This document shows positions 53,845-62,858 of a DNA stretch of 64,000 nt, piece by piece. The notes under the pieces were generated by a model that saw only the letters and a list, made by a program, of their open reading frames with translations, was not told the DNA's origin and searched no databases. A program made the translations under genes and the position numbers. Within the stretch, counting starts at the first letter, position 1; each line of letters begins with the position of its first letter. This DNA is from Lachnospiraceae bacterium (GTDB lineage Bacteria > Bacillota > Clostridia > Lachnospirales > Lachnospiraceae): NCBI GenBank assembly GCA_015056865.1, contig SVFM01000005.1, forward strand, positions 1-64,000, in the 5' to 3' direction.

Positions 53845-55869
53845 ATGAGATTGGAGAACCGGATAACGGATTTGAAAGGGATTGGCGAGAAATCGGCCAA
53901 TCTTTTTCATAAATTGAATATTGATACCATTGAGGATCTGATACACTATTTCCCAAGGGATTATGAGACCTTCAGGGAGCCTGTCACAAGTGGTCAGGCA
54001 AAGGAAGGAGAAATCTGTACCCTTCGGCTGGTCATACAAGGAACCCCTGTTTTAAAAAGAGTGCGGAATCTATCTATTTTAAATGTGACCGGCCAGGATA
54101 TAGATGGACAAGTGACCATCACTTTCTTTCATATGCCCTTTTTAAAAAATGTTCTGCGCCCGGGAAGTATGTATCTGTTTCGAGGGCAGTTGCAGCGAAA
54201 AGGAACGTCCTGCTATATGGAACACCCTCGCATGTATAAGGAAGAAGAATATGGCAGTCTGATGAGCTGTATTCAGCCCAGGTATCCTTTGACCAAGGGT
54301 GTTACCAATCAAATGTTAACCAAAGCAGTCAAAGGAGCTCTTGAAAATTGTCCCATGCCCAAAGATCCTTTACCGGAAGATATTAGAACAAAATATGGCT
54401 TGCCGGGATACCGGGTTGCTTTTGAAAATATACATTTTCCAGAGGATATGGAACACTTGGTAGCTGCCCGTAAACGGATGGCTTTCGATGAATTTTTATC
54501 TTTTATATTGATGCTTCGAAGGAGCAAGGATGCAGTGGAAAATACACCCAACGCTTTTCCCATGATGGAAACCGCGCACACTGTCAGGCTCATGGAACAG
54601 TTGCCTTATCGATTGACCGGTGCTCAGCAAAGGGCATGGTCAGAGGTATGTGCAGACTTGTCCGGGAAGTATTGTATGAATCGGCTGATTCAGGGAGATG
54701 TGGGAAGCGGCAAGACAGTGGTAGCACTGCTGGCGCTGCTTATGTGTGTGGCCAACGGTTATCAGGGAGCTATGATGGCACCTACGGAAGTGCTTGCAAA
54801 GCAACATTTTGATACGTTTGCCTCGTTTACAGACAAGTATAAATTACCATTTCGCCCCATTCTTCTGGTGGGCTCCATGACAGCCAAGGAAAAGCGGGAA
54901 GCTTATGAAAAGATTGCTGCAGGCGAAGCGAATCTGGTGCTTGGTACCCATGCTATTATTCAGGACAAAGTACAGTTTCAGAATCTTGCGCTGGTCATTA
55001 CTGACGAACAACATCGCTTTGGCGTACGTCAAAGAGAGGAACTGGCGGAAAAAGGGAAACAGCCACATATTCTGGTTATGAGTGCCACCCCGATTCCCAG
55101 AACTTTGGCGATTATTTTGTATGGAGATCTGCACATTTCTGTGATCGATGAATTGCCGGGGGAACGCTTGCCCATTAAAAACTGCGTGGTTGGTACCGGA
55201 TATCGTCCCACCGCCTATCGTTTTTTGGCCCAGGAAGTGAAAAAGGGCCGACAGGTCTATGTCATTTGTCCCATGGTGGAAGAAGGAGAGATGGACGACC
55301 TGGAGAATGTAGTGGAGTATGCACAAAAACTGCGTGCCATCTTGCCGGAAGAAATCCAGATTGGCCATCTGCACGGGAAAATGCGTCCGGCTGAAAAAAA
55401 TAAAATTATGGAATCATTTGCTGCAGGCAATATTGATGTACTGGTTTCTACCACTGTGATCGAGGTAGGCATCAATGTTCCCAATGCTACAGTGATGATG
55501 GTGGAAAATGCGGAACGTTTTGGCCTGGCCCAGCTGCACCAGCTGCGCGGCCGGGTAGGCAGAGGTGCCCATCAGAGCTACTGTATCTTTGTCAGCGGCA
55601 ATGACAGGCCGGAGATCATGGAAAGACTGCAGATCCTAAACAAATCTAATGATGGTTTTTACATTGCCGGAGAAGATTTGAAGATGCGGGGCCCCGGCGA
55701 TTTGCTTGGCATCCGTCAAAGCGGAGACTTTGCCTTCCGGGTGGGAGATGTTTATCAGGATGCAGATGTTTTGAAGTTGGCCGGTGAATTTGCCGGACAA
55801 ATACTTTCCGGGGAATTGGAAGGCGATTTTGAAAATTATTTTGGCACATCTAGTAGATTTTTTCTTTAA
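53845..55869 (+). CDS. recG: ATP-dependent DNA helicase RecG
   Basis: A 674-residue fork-reversal helicase. The N-terminal wedge domain is followed by Walker A GDVGSGKTV, the DEQH box in DEQHRFGVRQRE, motif III SATPIPRT, and motif VI HQLRGRVGRG. The length is normal. AAGGAG precedes the ATG. It is the third gene of the asp23-fakA-recG operon. Confidence 0.97.
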   Translation: MRLENRITDLKGIGEKSANLFHKLNIDTIEDLIHYFPRDYETFREPVTSGQAKEGEICTLRLVIQGTPVLKRVRNLSILNVTGQDIDGQVTITFFHMPFLKNVLRPGSMYLFRGQLQRKGTSCYMEHPRMYKEEEYGSLMSCIQPRYPLTKGVTNQMLTKAVKGALENCPMPKDPLPEDIRTKYGLPGYRVAFENIHFPEDMEHLVAARKRMAFDEFLSFILMLRRSKDAVENTPNAFPMMETAHTVRLMEQLPYRLTGAQQRAWSEVCADLSGKYCMNRLIQGDVGSGKTVVALLALLMCVANGYQGAMMAPTEVLAKQHFDTFASFTDKYKLPFRPILLVGSMTAKEKREAYEKIAAGEANLVLGTHAIIQDKVQFQNLALVITDEQHRFGVRQREELAEKGKQPHILVMSATPIPRTLAIILYGDLHISVIDELPGERLPIKNCVVGTGYRPTAYRFLAQEVKKGRQVYVICPMVEEGEMDDLENVVEYAQKLRAILPEEIQIGHLHGKMRPAEKNKIMESFAAGNIDVLVSTTVIEVGINVPNATVMMVENAERFGLAQLHQLRGRVGRGAHQSYCIFVSGNDRPEIMERLQILNKSNDGFYIAGEDLKMRGPGDLLGIRQSGDFAFRVGDVYQDADVLKLAGEFAGQILSGELEGDFENYFGTSSRFFL

Positions 55870-55893
55870 AAACCACTAAATATATGATATACT
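55865..55893 (+). promoter_or_regulatory. Promoter of the topoisomerase operon
   Basis: TTTAAA (overlapping the recG stop), a 17-base spacer, then TATACT preceded by TGA (extended -10), 57 bases before the chosen start at 55951. Confidence 0.55.
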
Positions 55894-55950
55894 TACAATA
55901 ATGGAAAAATGTGTTCAGATATTTTTCATGGAAGGAGTAAACAGTTTTTT

Positions 55951-57873
55951 ATGGCGAAGACATCTACCTATGATGCCTCCAGTATTACAGTGCTGGAAGG
56001 ACTTGAAGCTGTCCGGGTGCGCCCGGGAATGTATATCGGCAGTGTTTCCACCAAGGGTCTGAATCATTTGATCTACGAGATCGTTGACAACGCTGTGGAC
56101 GAGCATTTGGCCGGTTATTGCGATACCATATGGGTGACGTTGGAGGCAGACGGTTCTGCCACTATCACAGATAATGGTCGCGGCATTCCTGTAGGTATGC
56201 ATGAGAAGGGCATCAGTGCGGAACGTCTGGTGTTTACCACGCTGCATGCGGGCGGTAAATTTGACAACAATGCATACAAGACCAGCGGAGGACTGCACGG
56301 GGTAGGTTCTTCTGTGGTAAATGCGCTTTCCACCAGGCTGAGAGTTGAAGTGAAAACAGGTGGATATATCTATGAGGATAAATATGAGAGAGGACAGCCT
56401 GTCATTAATCTGATCGACGGGCTTTTACCTGTACTTGGAAAAACAAAAGAAACAGGTACCACCATCAATTTCCTTCCCGATGACACCATTTTTGATAAAA
56501 TACGTTTTAAAGAGGATGATGTAAAGAGCAGACTGCATGAAACGGCCTATCTGAATCCTCAGCTGACCATTATTTATGAGGACAGACGCCGTGAAGAGCC
56601 GGAGTATATCGAGTATCACGAGCCGGAGGGGATCACAGGCTTTATCAAGGATATGAACAAGGCTTCGGAGCCGGTTCATGATGTGATCTTCTTCAGAGGT
56701 GAAAGTGAAGGGATCACCGTAGAGGTGGCTTTCCAGTATATCAATGAATTTCACGAAAATGTGCTTGGATTCTGTAATAATATTTACAATGCCGAAGGGG
56801 GAACCCATCTGACCGGTTTTAAGACCGCGTTTACCAATGTGATCAATACTTATTCCAGAGAATTAAATATCCTGAAGGAGAAGGATGTAAACTTTACCGG
56901 TGCGGATGTGCGAAACGGCATGACAGCTGTGGTTTCCATCAAGCATCCGGATCCCCGCTTTGAAGGCCAGACCAAGACCAAACTGGACAATCAGGATGCG
57001 GCCAAGGTGGTCTCCAAGGTTACAAATGAAGAGATCGTGCGTATTTTTGACCGCAATCTTGAAACGCTGAAAAATATTATCTCCTGCGCAGAAAAGGCCG
57101 CCAAGATCCGTAAAAGCGAGGAAAAGGCCAAGACCAATATGCTGACCAAGCAGAAGTTCTCCTTTGATTCTAACGGCAAACTGGCCAACTGTGTGTCCAG
57201 AGAGCCTGCCAAGTGCGAGATCTTCATTGTGGAAGGTGACTCTGCAGGCGGCAGTGCCAAATCTGCCAGAGACCGGATGTATCAAGCCATTCTGCCTATT
57301 CGGGGAAAGATTTTGAATGTGGAAAAGGCCAGCATAGATAAGGTGCTAGCCAACGCTGAGATAAAGACCATGATCAATGCCTTTGGCTGCGGATTTTCCG
57401 AGGGCTACGGCAATGACTTTGATATTTCCAAGCTGCGCTATGACAAGATCATCATCATGACAGATGCGGATGTGGACGGTTCTCATATCAGCAATCTGTT
57501 GTTGACATTGTTTTATCGCTTCATGCCTGAATTGATCTACGAGGGCCATGTATATGTGGCCATGCCGCCTCTGTATAAGGCTATGCCTTCCAAAGGGGAA
57601 GAGGAATATCTTTACGATGACAAGGCATTGGAAAAATACCGGAAGAAACATAAGGGTCCCTTTACCCTGCAGCGATACAAAGGTCTGGGTGAGATGGATG
57701 CCCAGCAATTGTGGGAGACCACTTTGAATCCGGAGACCAGATTGCTGAAACAGGTAGAGATCGAGGATGGCAGAATGGCTTCCCAGATGACGGAGCTTTT
57801 GATGGGAGCGGATGTTCCGCCACGCAGAGCCTTTATCTATGATCATGCGCAGGATGCGCAGTTGGATGTTTAA
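55951..57873 (+). CDS. parE: Type IIA DNA topoisomerase subunit B (ParE/GyrB)
   Basis: A 640-residue ATPase subunit. The GHKL ATPase domain has EIVDNAVDEHLAG, DNGRGIPVG and TSGGLHGVGSSVVNALS. The TOPRIM domain has EGDSAGGSAK and DADVDGSHI; the C-terminal end is RRAFIYDHA. The sequence alone does not separate GyrB and ParE cleanly (ILNVEKA is GyrB-like), but the partner subunit A lacks a GyrA box, so topoisomerase IV is favoured. Many Clostridia carry this pair in addition to gyrBA near dnaA. I start at the ATG at 55951, since MAKTSTYDASS fits the family; GGAG is 13 bases upstream, rather far. The frame from 55909 is alternative. Confidence 0.85.
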   Translation: MAKTSTYDASSITVLEGLEAVRVRPGMYIGSVSTKGLNHLIYEIVDNAVDEHLAGYCDTIWVTLEADGSATITDNGRGIPVGMHEKGISAERLVFTTLHAGGKFDNNAYKTSGGLHGVGSSVVNALSTRLRVEVKTGGYIYEDKYERGQPVINLIDGLLPVLGKTKETGTTINFLPDDTIFDKIRFKEDDVKSRLHETAYLNPQLTIIYEDRRREEPEYIEYHEPEGITGFIKDMNKASEPVHDVIFFRGESEGITVEVAFQYINEFHENVLGFCNNIYNAEGGTHLTGFKTAFTNVINTYSRELNILKEKDVNFTGADVRNGMTAVVSIKHPDPRFEGQTKTKLDNQDAAKVVSKVTNEEIVRIFDRNLETLKNIISCAEKAAKIRKSEEKAKTNMLTKQKFSFDSNGKLANCVSREPAKCEIFIVEGDSAGGSAKSARDRMYQAILPIRGKILNVEKASIDKVLANAEIKTMINAFGCGFSEGYGNDFDISKLRYDKIIIMTDADVDGSHISNLLLTLFYRFMPELIYEGHVYVAMPPLYKAMPSKGEEEYLYDDKALEKYRKKHKGPFTLQRYKGLGEMDAQQLWETTLNPETRLLKQVEIEDGRMASQMTELLMGADVPPRRAFIYDHAQDAQLDV

Positions 57874-57891
57874 GGGGAGGTAGGGTGTTAT

Positions 57892-60132
57892 ATGGATCAC
57901 AACAGGATCATTCGGACAGAATATTCTGATCTGATGCAAAAATCATTTATTGACTATGCCATGAGCGTGATCGTGGCCAGAGCCCTGCCGGACGTAAGGG
58001 ACGGCTTAAAGCCGGTACAGCGTCGGGTGCTCTATGACATGCATGAGCTTGGCATCAAATATGACAAGCCCTACCGTAAGAGCGCCCGTATCGTAGGTGA
58101 CACCATGGGTAAGTATCATCCCCACGGGGATAGTTCTATTTATGAAGCTTTAGTGGTCATGACCCAGGATTTCAAGAAGGGACTCCCCCTGGTGGACGGT
58201 CATGGTAACTTTGGCAATATTGAGGGTGATGGAGCAGCTGCCATGCGTTATACAGAGGCAAGACTGCAGAAGATCACCCAGGAAGCCTTTTTGGGTGATC
58301 TGGACAAGGATGTGGTGGATTTTATCCCTAACTTTGATGAAACCGAGAAGGAGCCTTCTGTGCTTCCTGTGAAGATACCCAACCTTCTGATTAACGGTTC
58401 TGAAGGCATTGCGGTAGGTATGGCAACCAGCATTCCGCCCCACAATCTGGGAGAAGTAGCGGATGCCATGAAGGCCTACATGAAGGATCCCAACATTTCC
58501 ACCAGAGAACTGATGCGTTATCTGAAAGGCCCTGATTTTCCTACCGGCGGTATCGTGATCAATCAGGATGAGCTTTTGGATATTTATGAGACCGGTACAG
58601 GTAAAGTAAAGATCCGGGGCAAGGTGGAAATAGAGAAATTAAAGGGTGGCAAACTGAATCTGGTTATTACCGAGATTCCTTATCCCATGATCGGTATGGG
58701 TATCAGTAAATTCTTATCTGATGTGGCAGCCCTGGCAGAGGCCAAAAAGACCGCAGATATTATCGATATTTCCAACCAGTCCTCTAAGGAGGGAATTCGG
58801 ATCGTCATAGAACTGCGCAAGGATACAGACGTGGATTATTTTATTAACATGCTGTATAAAAAGACCCGCCTGGAGGATACCTTCGGTGTCAATATGCTGG
58901 CGATCTGTGATGGAAGACCGGAGACCATGGGGCTGAAGCAGATCTTGAAGGCCAATATGGACTTTCAGTTCGAGGTTGCCACCAGGAAATATTCCAATCT
59001 GCTTGCAAAGGAGCTGGAACGCAAAGAAATCCAAGAAGGCCTGATCAAAGCCTGCAATGTAATCGATTTGATCATCGAGATCCTGCGGGGTTCCAAGGAT
59101 CGCGCCATGGCAAAACTTTGTCTGACGGAGGGTAAGATAGACGGGATTAAGTTCAAGTCCAAAGAATCCAAGATCATGGCTACCCAGCTGATGTTTTCAG
59201 AAAAACAGGCCAATGCTATTTTGGAGATGCGTCTGTATAAGTTGATCGGTCTGGAGATAGAAGCGTTGATCGCAGAGCATGAGGATACCATGGCCAATAT
59301 TTACCGATATGAGGATATTTTGGCCCGCCGGGATTCCATGGCCCAGGTCATTATCAATGAACTGGAGTCCATTAAGCGGGAATATGCCGTACCCAGAAAA
59401 ACATTGATTGAAAATGCCCAGGAGGCTGTTTTTGAAGAAAAGAAGGCGGAAGAGATGGAAGTGATCTTTCTGATGGACCGCTTTGGATATGCCAGAACAG
59501 TGGATGTGGCAACTTATGAGCGTAACCTGGAGGCTGCAGAAGCAGAAAGCCGTTTTGCATTCCCCTGCAAGAACACCGGAAAGGTTTGCCTGTTTACCAA
59601 TACAGGACAGCTTCATACCATAAAAGTCATGGATCTTCCTTTCGGAAAATTCAGGGACAAGGGTGTACCGGTGGATAATATCAGTAATTTTGATTCCACC
59701 AAGGAAGAAATTGTTTTGATGGCAAGTCAGACAGATTTGAATTTATATCGCTTGATATTTGTGACAAAACAGTCTATGATGAAAGTGGTTGACGGCGGCG
59801 AGTTTGATGTGGCCAAGCGTACTGTGGCGGCCACAAAACTTTCTGAGGATGATCAGGTGCTCAGTGCAGTGATTTTAAAAGACCAAAAGAATATTGTCCT
59901 GCAGACTACAGATGGTTATTTCCTGCGGTTTCCTGTGGATGAGATCCCGGAGAAGAAAAAAGGTGCCATCGGTGTGCGGGGCATGAAGCTTTCTGAGGGA
60001 GCAGCACTGGAAGCAGTGTATTACACAAAGACTTCTTCAGAGATGAGCATCCAGTATAAGAGCCGTCAATTGTTGTTAAATAGTATCAAGCTGGGTAAAA
60101 GAGACAGCAAAGGAATCAAAGTGAGGGGTTAA
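57892..60132 (+). CDS. parC: Type IIA DNA topoisomerase subunit A (ParC-like)
   Basis: A 746-residue cleavage subunit. It has [29 protein letters not shown] and the active-site tyrosine in [11 protein letters not shown]. The C-terminal beta-pinwheel (from about 530) lacks the GyrA box (QRRGGRG type). At its place, [14 protein letters not shown] is followed by EAAEAES. This and its short length argue for ParC-type decatenase over a supercoiling gyrase. AGGGGAGG precedes the ATG. It lies 18 bases after the B subunit and 3 bases before rsmD. Gyrase without the box is the alternative. Confidence 0.85.
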   Translation: MDHNRIIRTEYSDLMQKSFIDYAMSVIVARALPDVRDGLKPVQRRVLYDMHELGIKYDKPYRKSARIVGDTMGKYHPHGDSSIYEALVVMTQDFKKGLPLVDGHGNFGNIEGDGAAAMRYTEARLQKITQEAFLGDLDKDVVDFIPNFDETEKEPSVLPVKIPNLLINGSEGIAVGMATSIPPHNLGEVADAMKAYMKDPNISTRELMRYLKGPDFPTGGIVINQDELLDIYETGTGKVKIRGKVEIEKLKGGKLNLVITEIPYPMIGMGISKFLSDVAALAEAKKTADIIDISNQSSKEGIRIVIELRKDTDVDYFINMLYKKTRLEDTFGVNMLAICDGRPETMGLKQILKANMDFQFEVATRKYSNLLAKELERKEIQEGLIKACNVIDLIIEILRGSKDRAMAKLCLTEGKIDGIKFKSKESKIMATQLMFSEKQANAILEMRLYKLIGLEIEALIAEHEDTMANIYRYEDILARRDSMAQVIINELESIKREYAVPRKTLIENAQEAVFEEKKAEEMEVIFLMDRFGYARTVDVATYERNLEAAEAESRFAFPCKNTGKVCLFTNTGQLHTIKVMDLPFGKFRDKGVPVDNISNFDSTKEEIVLMASQTDLNLYRLIFVTKQSMMKVVDGGEFDVAKRTVAATKLSEDDQVLSAVILKDQKNIVLQTTDGYFLRFPVDEIPEKKKGAIGVRGMKLSEGAALEAVYYTKTSSEMSIQYKSRQLLLNSIKLGKRDSKGIKVRG

Positions 60133-60135
60133 TTG

Positions 60136-60696
60136 ATGAGAGTGATCGCAGGGACAGCCAGAAGCCTTCCTCTAAAGACACCTGCCGGAATGGATGTAAG
60201 ACCCACCACCGACCGGATCAAGGAGACATTGTTTAATATATTACAGCCGGAGATACCGGGAAGTATCTTTGTAGATCTGTTCAGCGGCAGCGGCAGTATT
60301 GGCATAGAGGCAATCAGCAGAGGAGCAGACAAAGCCTATTTTGTGGAATCTTCCCCGGCGGCAGCCAAATGCATTGCCGACAATCTGCAGTTTACTAGAA
60401 TGACAGATCAGGCAGTATTGCTAAAACAGGATGTTTCCGCCGGCTTATACAGTATTCGGGAAAAACATGTGGATATTGTTTTTATGGATCCGCCTTATGG
60501 TCGGGAGTTGGAAAAGCAGGCTCTGGATATTTTACGAAATATGCCATATCTTTCTTCGGAAACATTGATCGTAGTGGAGGCAGAGTTGTATACGGATTTT
60601 TCTTATCTGCCTGAAATGGGATATGAGCTGGTGAAAGAAAAAAAATACAAGACCAATAAGCACTTATTTATACGCATGGAGGAAGAGATAGAGTGA
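60136..60696 (+). CDS. rsmD: 16S rRNA (guanine-966 N2)-methyltransferase RsmD
   Basis: A 186-residue methyltransferase that modifies G966 of 16S rRNA in the assembling 30S subunit. It has [31 protein letters not shown], the SAM-binding motif [19 protein letters not shown] and catalytic FMDPPYGRE. The start is the ATG at 60136 with GAGGGG 7 bases upstream; a TTG directly before is less likely. It overlaps coaD by 4 bases, the usual Firmicute pairing. Confidence 0.96.
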   Translation: MRVIAGTARSLPLKTPAGMDVRPTTDRIKETLFNILQPEIPGSIFVDLFSGSGSIGIEAISRGADKAYFVESSPAAAKCIADNLQFTRMTDQAVLLKQDVSAGLYSIREKHVDIVFMDPPYGRELEKQALDILRNMPYLSSETLIVVEAELYTDFSYLPEMGYELVKEKKYKTNKHLFIRMEEEIE

Positions 60697-61190
60697 AAAG
60701 AGCGGTTTATCCCGGCAGTTTTGATCCTATGACGCTGGGACATTTGGACATCATAGTGCGGGCAGCGGAAATTTTTGATGAATTAATTGTCAGTGTTCTC
60801 AATAATAAAGTAAAGACACCGTTGTTTTCTGTGGAAGAACGTGTTAAGATATTAGAAGAAGCAACAAAAGGCATGCCAAACGTAAAGATCGATTCCTTCA
60901 GCGGACTATTGATCGATTATGCAAAGGAAAACGATATTCACGTAGTTGTCAGAGGACTTCGGGCGATCACGGATTTTGAGTATGAGCTACAGATTGCCCA
61001 GACCAACCGTGTATTGTCAGAAGGACAGGTAGATACCATCTTCCTGACGACCAATTTGGAATATGCATACTTAAGTTCTTCCAGCGTTAAAGAGATAGCC
61101 AGCTTTGGAGGGGATATCAGCAAGTGCGTTCCCGAGTATGTGGCAAAACTAACCTATGAAAAATACGGCATCTGTAAACAAAATCTGTAA
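60693..61190 (+). CDS. coaD: Phosphopantetheine adenylyltransferase
   Basis: The penultimate step of coenzyme A synthesis, adding AMP to 4'-phosphopantetheine. The 165-residue protein has [18 protein letters not shown] (nucleotidyl-transferase T/HxGH motif), [16 protein letters not shown], and [18 protein letters not shown]. It starts with GTG at 60693 inside the end of rsmD (GTGA overlap), so translation is coupled. Normal length. Confidence 0.97.
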   Translation: MKRAVYPGSFDPMTLGHLDIIVRAAEIFDELIVSVLNNKVKTPLFSVEERVKILEEATKGMPNVKIDSFSGLLIDYAKENDIHVVVRGLRAITDFEYELQIAQTNRVLSEGQVDTIFLTTNLEYAYLSSSSVKEIASFGGDISKCVPEYVAKLTYEKYGICKQNL

Positions 61191-61206
61191 AAAGTGAGGA
61201 TACTTT

Positions 61207-61797
61207 ATGAGCAGCAAAATTGAACAGTTAATCGACGAGATAGAAGATTACATTGAAGGTTGTAAATACCAGCCTCTGTCCAGCACAAAGATCATTGTGA
61301 ACAAAGAGGAAATCGATGAATTATTGCGGGAACTTCGGATGCGCACTCCTGATGAGATCAAGCGCTATCAGAAGATCATCAGCAACAAGGAAGCTATCTT
61401 AAATGATGCCAAGGCCAAAGCGGAGGCTTTGATCAATGAGGCAACCATTCATACCAATCAGTTGATCAATGAACATGAGATCATGCAGCAGGCTTATGCC
61501 CAGGCAAACGAGATTGTTACCATGGCTACCAGACAGGGGCAGGAGATTTTGGACAATGCTACGATCGAGGCCAACAATGTGCGGATGGCTGCTATGCAGT
61601 ATATGGATGATATGCTGGCAAATCTTGAAAACATTATCGCTTCTGCAACTCAGAATACCTCTGCCAATTATGAAAATCTGCTTGGAGGAATGAATCACTA
61701 TCTGGAGATCATCCAGTCTAACAGAGCGGAACTGCATCCGACAGAAGATTTGGAAGAAGATGACCTGAGTCATGATAAAGATTTGGATGCCAATTAA
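61207..61797 (+). CDS. Coiled-coil protein of ATPase H/DivIVA-like type
   Basis: A 196-residue protein, largely helical. From about residue 55 to 150 it is a long coiled coil (DEIKRYQKIISNKEAILNDA and following) similar to the stalk subunits often annotated V-type ATPase subunit H or DivIVA-like; the C-terminal tail is acidic. The N-terminal KIEQLIDEIEDYIEGCKYQP pattern is often conserved in this position behind coaD in Lachnospiraceae. Function unknown, possibly linked to cell shape or division. GTGAGG precedes the ATG. It ends at the terminator at 61825. Confidence 0.78.
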   Translation: MSSKIEQLIDEIEDYIEGCKYQPLSSTKIIVNKEEIDELLRELRMRTPDEIKRYQKIISNKEAILNDAKAKAEALINEATIHTNQLINEHEIMQQAYAQANEIVTMATRQGQEILDNATIEANNVRMAAMQYMDDMLANLENIIASATQNTSANYENLLGGMNHYLEIIQSNRAELHPTEDLEEDDLSHDKDLDAN

Positions 61798-61824
61798 GTT
61801 TGTAAAAGGATACGTTAAATAGAT

Positions 61825-61848
61825 GACCGGCTTCCGGGGGAGCCGGTC
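61825..61848. terminator. Bidirectional terminator between convergent genes
   Basis: Stem GACCGGCT / AGCCGGTC with an 8-base loop, followed by AGTTTTAT. It lies between the coiled-coil gene (plus) and ylbJ (minus). Confidence 0.85.
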
Positions 61849-61852
61849 AGTT

Positions 61853-62803
61853 TTATATTAAACCGCAGGCAATGAGAAGGCTGTAATAAACTATGGTGAT
61901 AAGTGTCAGGATCCCTTTATGTCGTATATAGGAGCCCAGTGAAAGGTCTGTGTGCCGGATAATGCTGTAAGTCTGAGCAATACAGGACAGGCCTCCCAAG
62001 GGAAGAAGAATCAGGGCCGCCAGCGGAAAATTGCTTCCCATGCGGCTGATACCACTTGTGATTTCCAACAGCCCATTTAACAGTTGGGATAGTTCTGTGA
62101 CCAGAGAACCCGGTAATTTTAGATGAGATAAAATCACATATGGGATCAGGTTTAACAAATTAAACAGAATCATATATCCGCCCAGCACCGTAATGGAATG
62201 AATGGCGGTTTGAATGGCATCGTCCACATGATAAAGGATATTTTGCTTTGCGTTTTCCGAAACAACGTTTTTCGGTATAGATACCGAAACGGTGGGGATA
62301 CTTGTGCGATAGACAGTATAACGCAATACCAGACCGTAGAGCAGAGGAAGGCCATACATGCCTATCAAACACAGAACTGCCTGAGTGGTCATGCCTATGG
62401 TTGGAAGTACAAAACTGACAAAATAAATAGGGCCGATATTGTTGCAAAAAGAGAGCAGATATTGTGCTTCTTTTCTTGTAAGGCGTTCCCGTTCATATAA
62501 TTCTGTGATTACTCTGGCTCCCATGGGGAATCCGCAGAAAAAACCCATGATCACACAATATACTGCATTTTTTTGCAGGCGAAATAAGGGGCCAAAGAAA
62601 GGATAGAAAAGTCTGGAAAATCCTTCTGTCAGGTTCATGCGCACCATGATCCCGGATAGGATCATAAAGGGAAAAAGGGCAGGTATCATTTTCTGAAACC
62701 ATAGATCAAGACCTGTGAGAGCAAAATACAGACTCTCTTTAGAATAAAGCAGCATAAGTACAGTAAGCATCAAAAAAAACACTGTCAGTAATTTTTTTTG
62801 CAT
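61853..62803 (-). CDS. ylbJ: Sporulation integral membrane protein YlbJ
   Basis: A 316-residue membrane protein with about eight helices and two nucleoside-recognition (Gate) repeats: LWFQKMIPALFPFMILSGIM and CGFPMGARVITELYERERLT are the characteristic parts. In B. subtilis YlbJ is made in the mother cell and needed for spore cortex. The start at 62803 (ATG of MQKKLLTVFF) has AGGTG about 9 bases upstream; the frame continues to 62980 but without any ribosome binding site and over the divergent gene. It converges on the coiled-coil gene. Confidence 0.88.
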   Translation of the reverse strand: MQKKLLTVFFLMLTVLMLLYSKESLYFALTGLDLWFQKMIPALFPFMILSGIMVRMNLTEGFSRLFYPFFGPLFRLQKNAVYCVIMGFFCGFPMGARVITELYERERLTRKEAQYLLSFCNNIGPIYFVSFVLPTIGMTTQAVLCLIGMYGLPLLYGLVLRYTVYRTSIPTVSVSIPKNVVSENAKQNILYHVDDAIQTAIHSITVLGGYMILFNLLNLIPYVILSHLKLPGSLVTELSQLLNGLLEITSGISRMGSNFPLAALILLPLGGLSCIAQTYSIIRHTDLSLGSYIRHKGILTLITIVYYSLLIACGLI

Positions 62804-62858
62804 TCCAAGACACCTGATAAAACAAGTTATCATAATATATGAGAAAGGCTGTTTTCGT

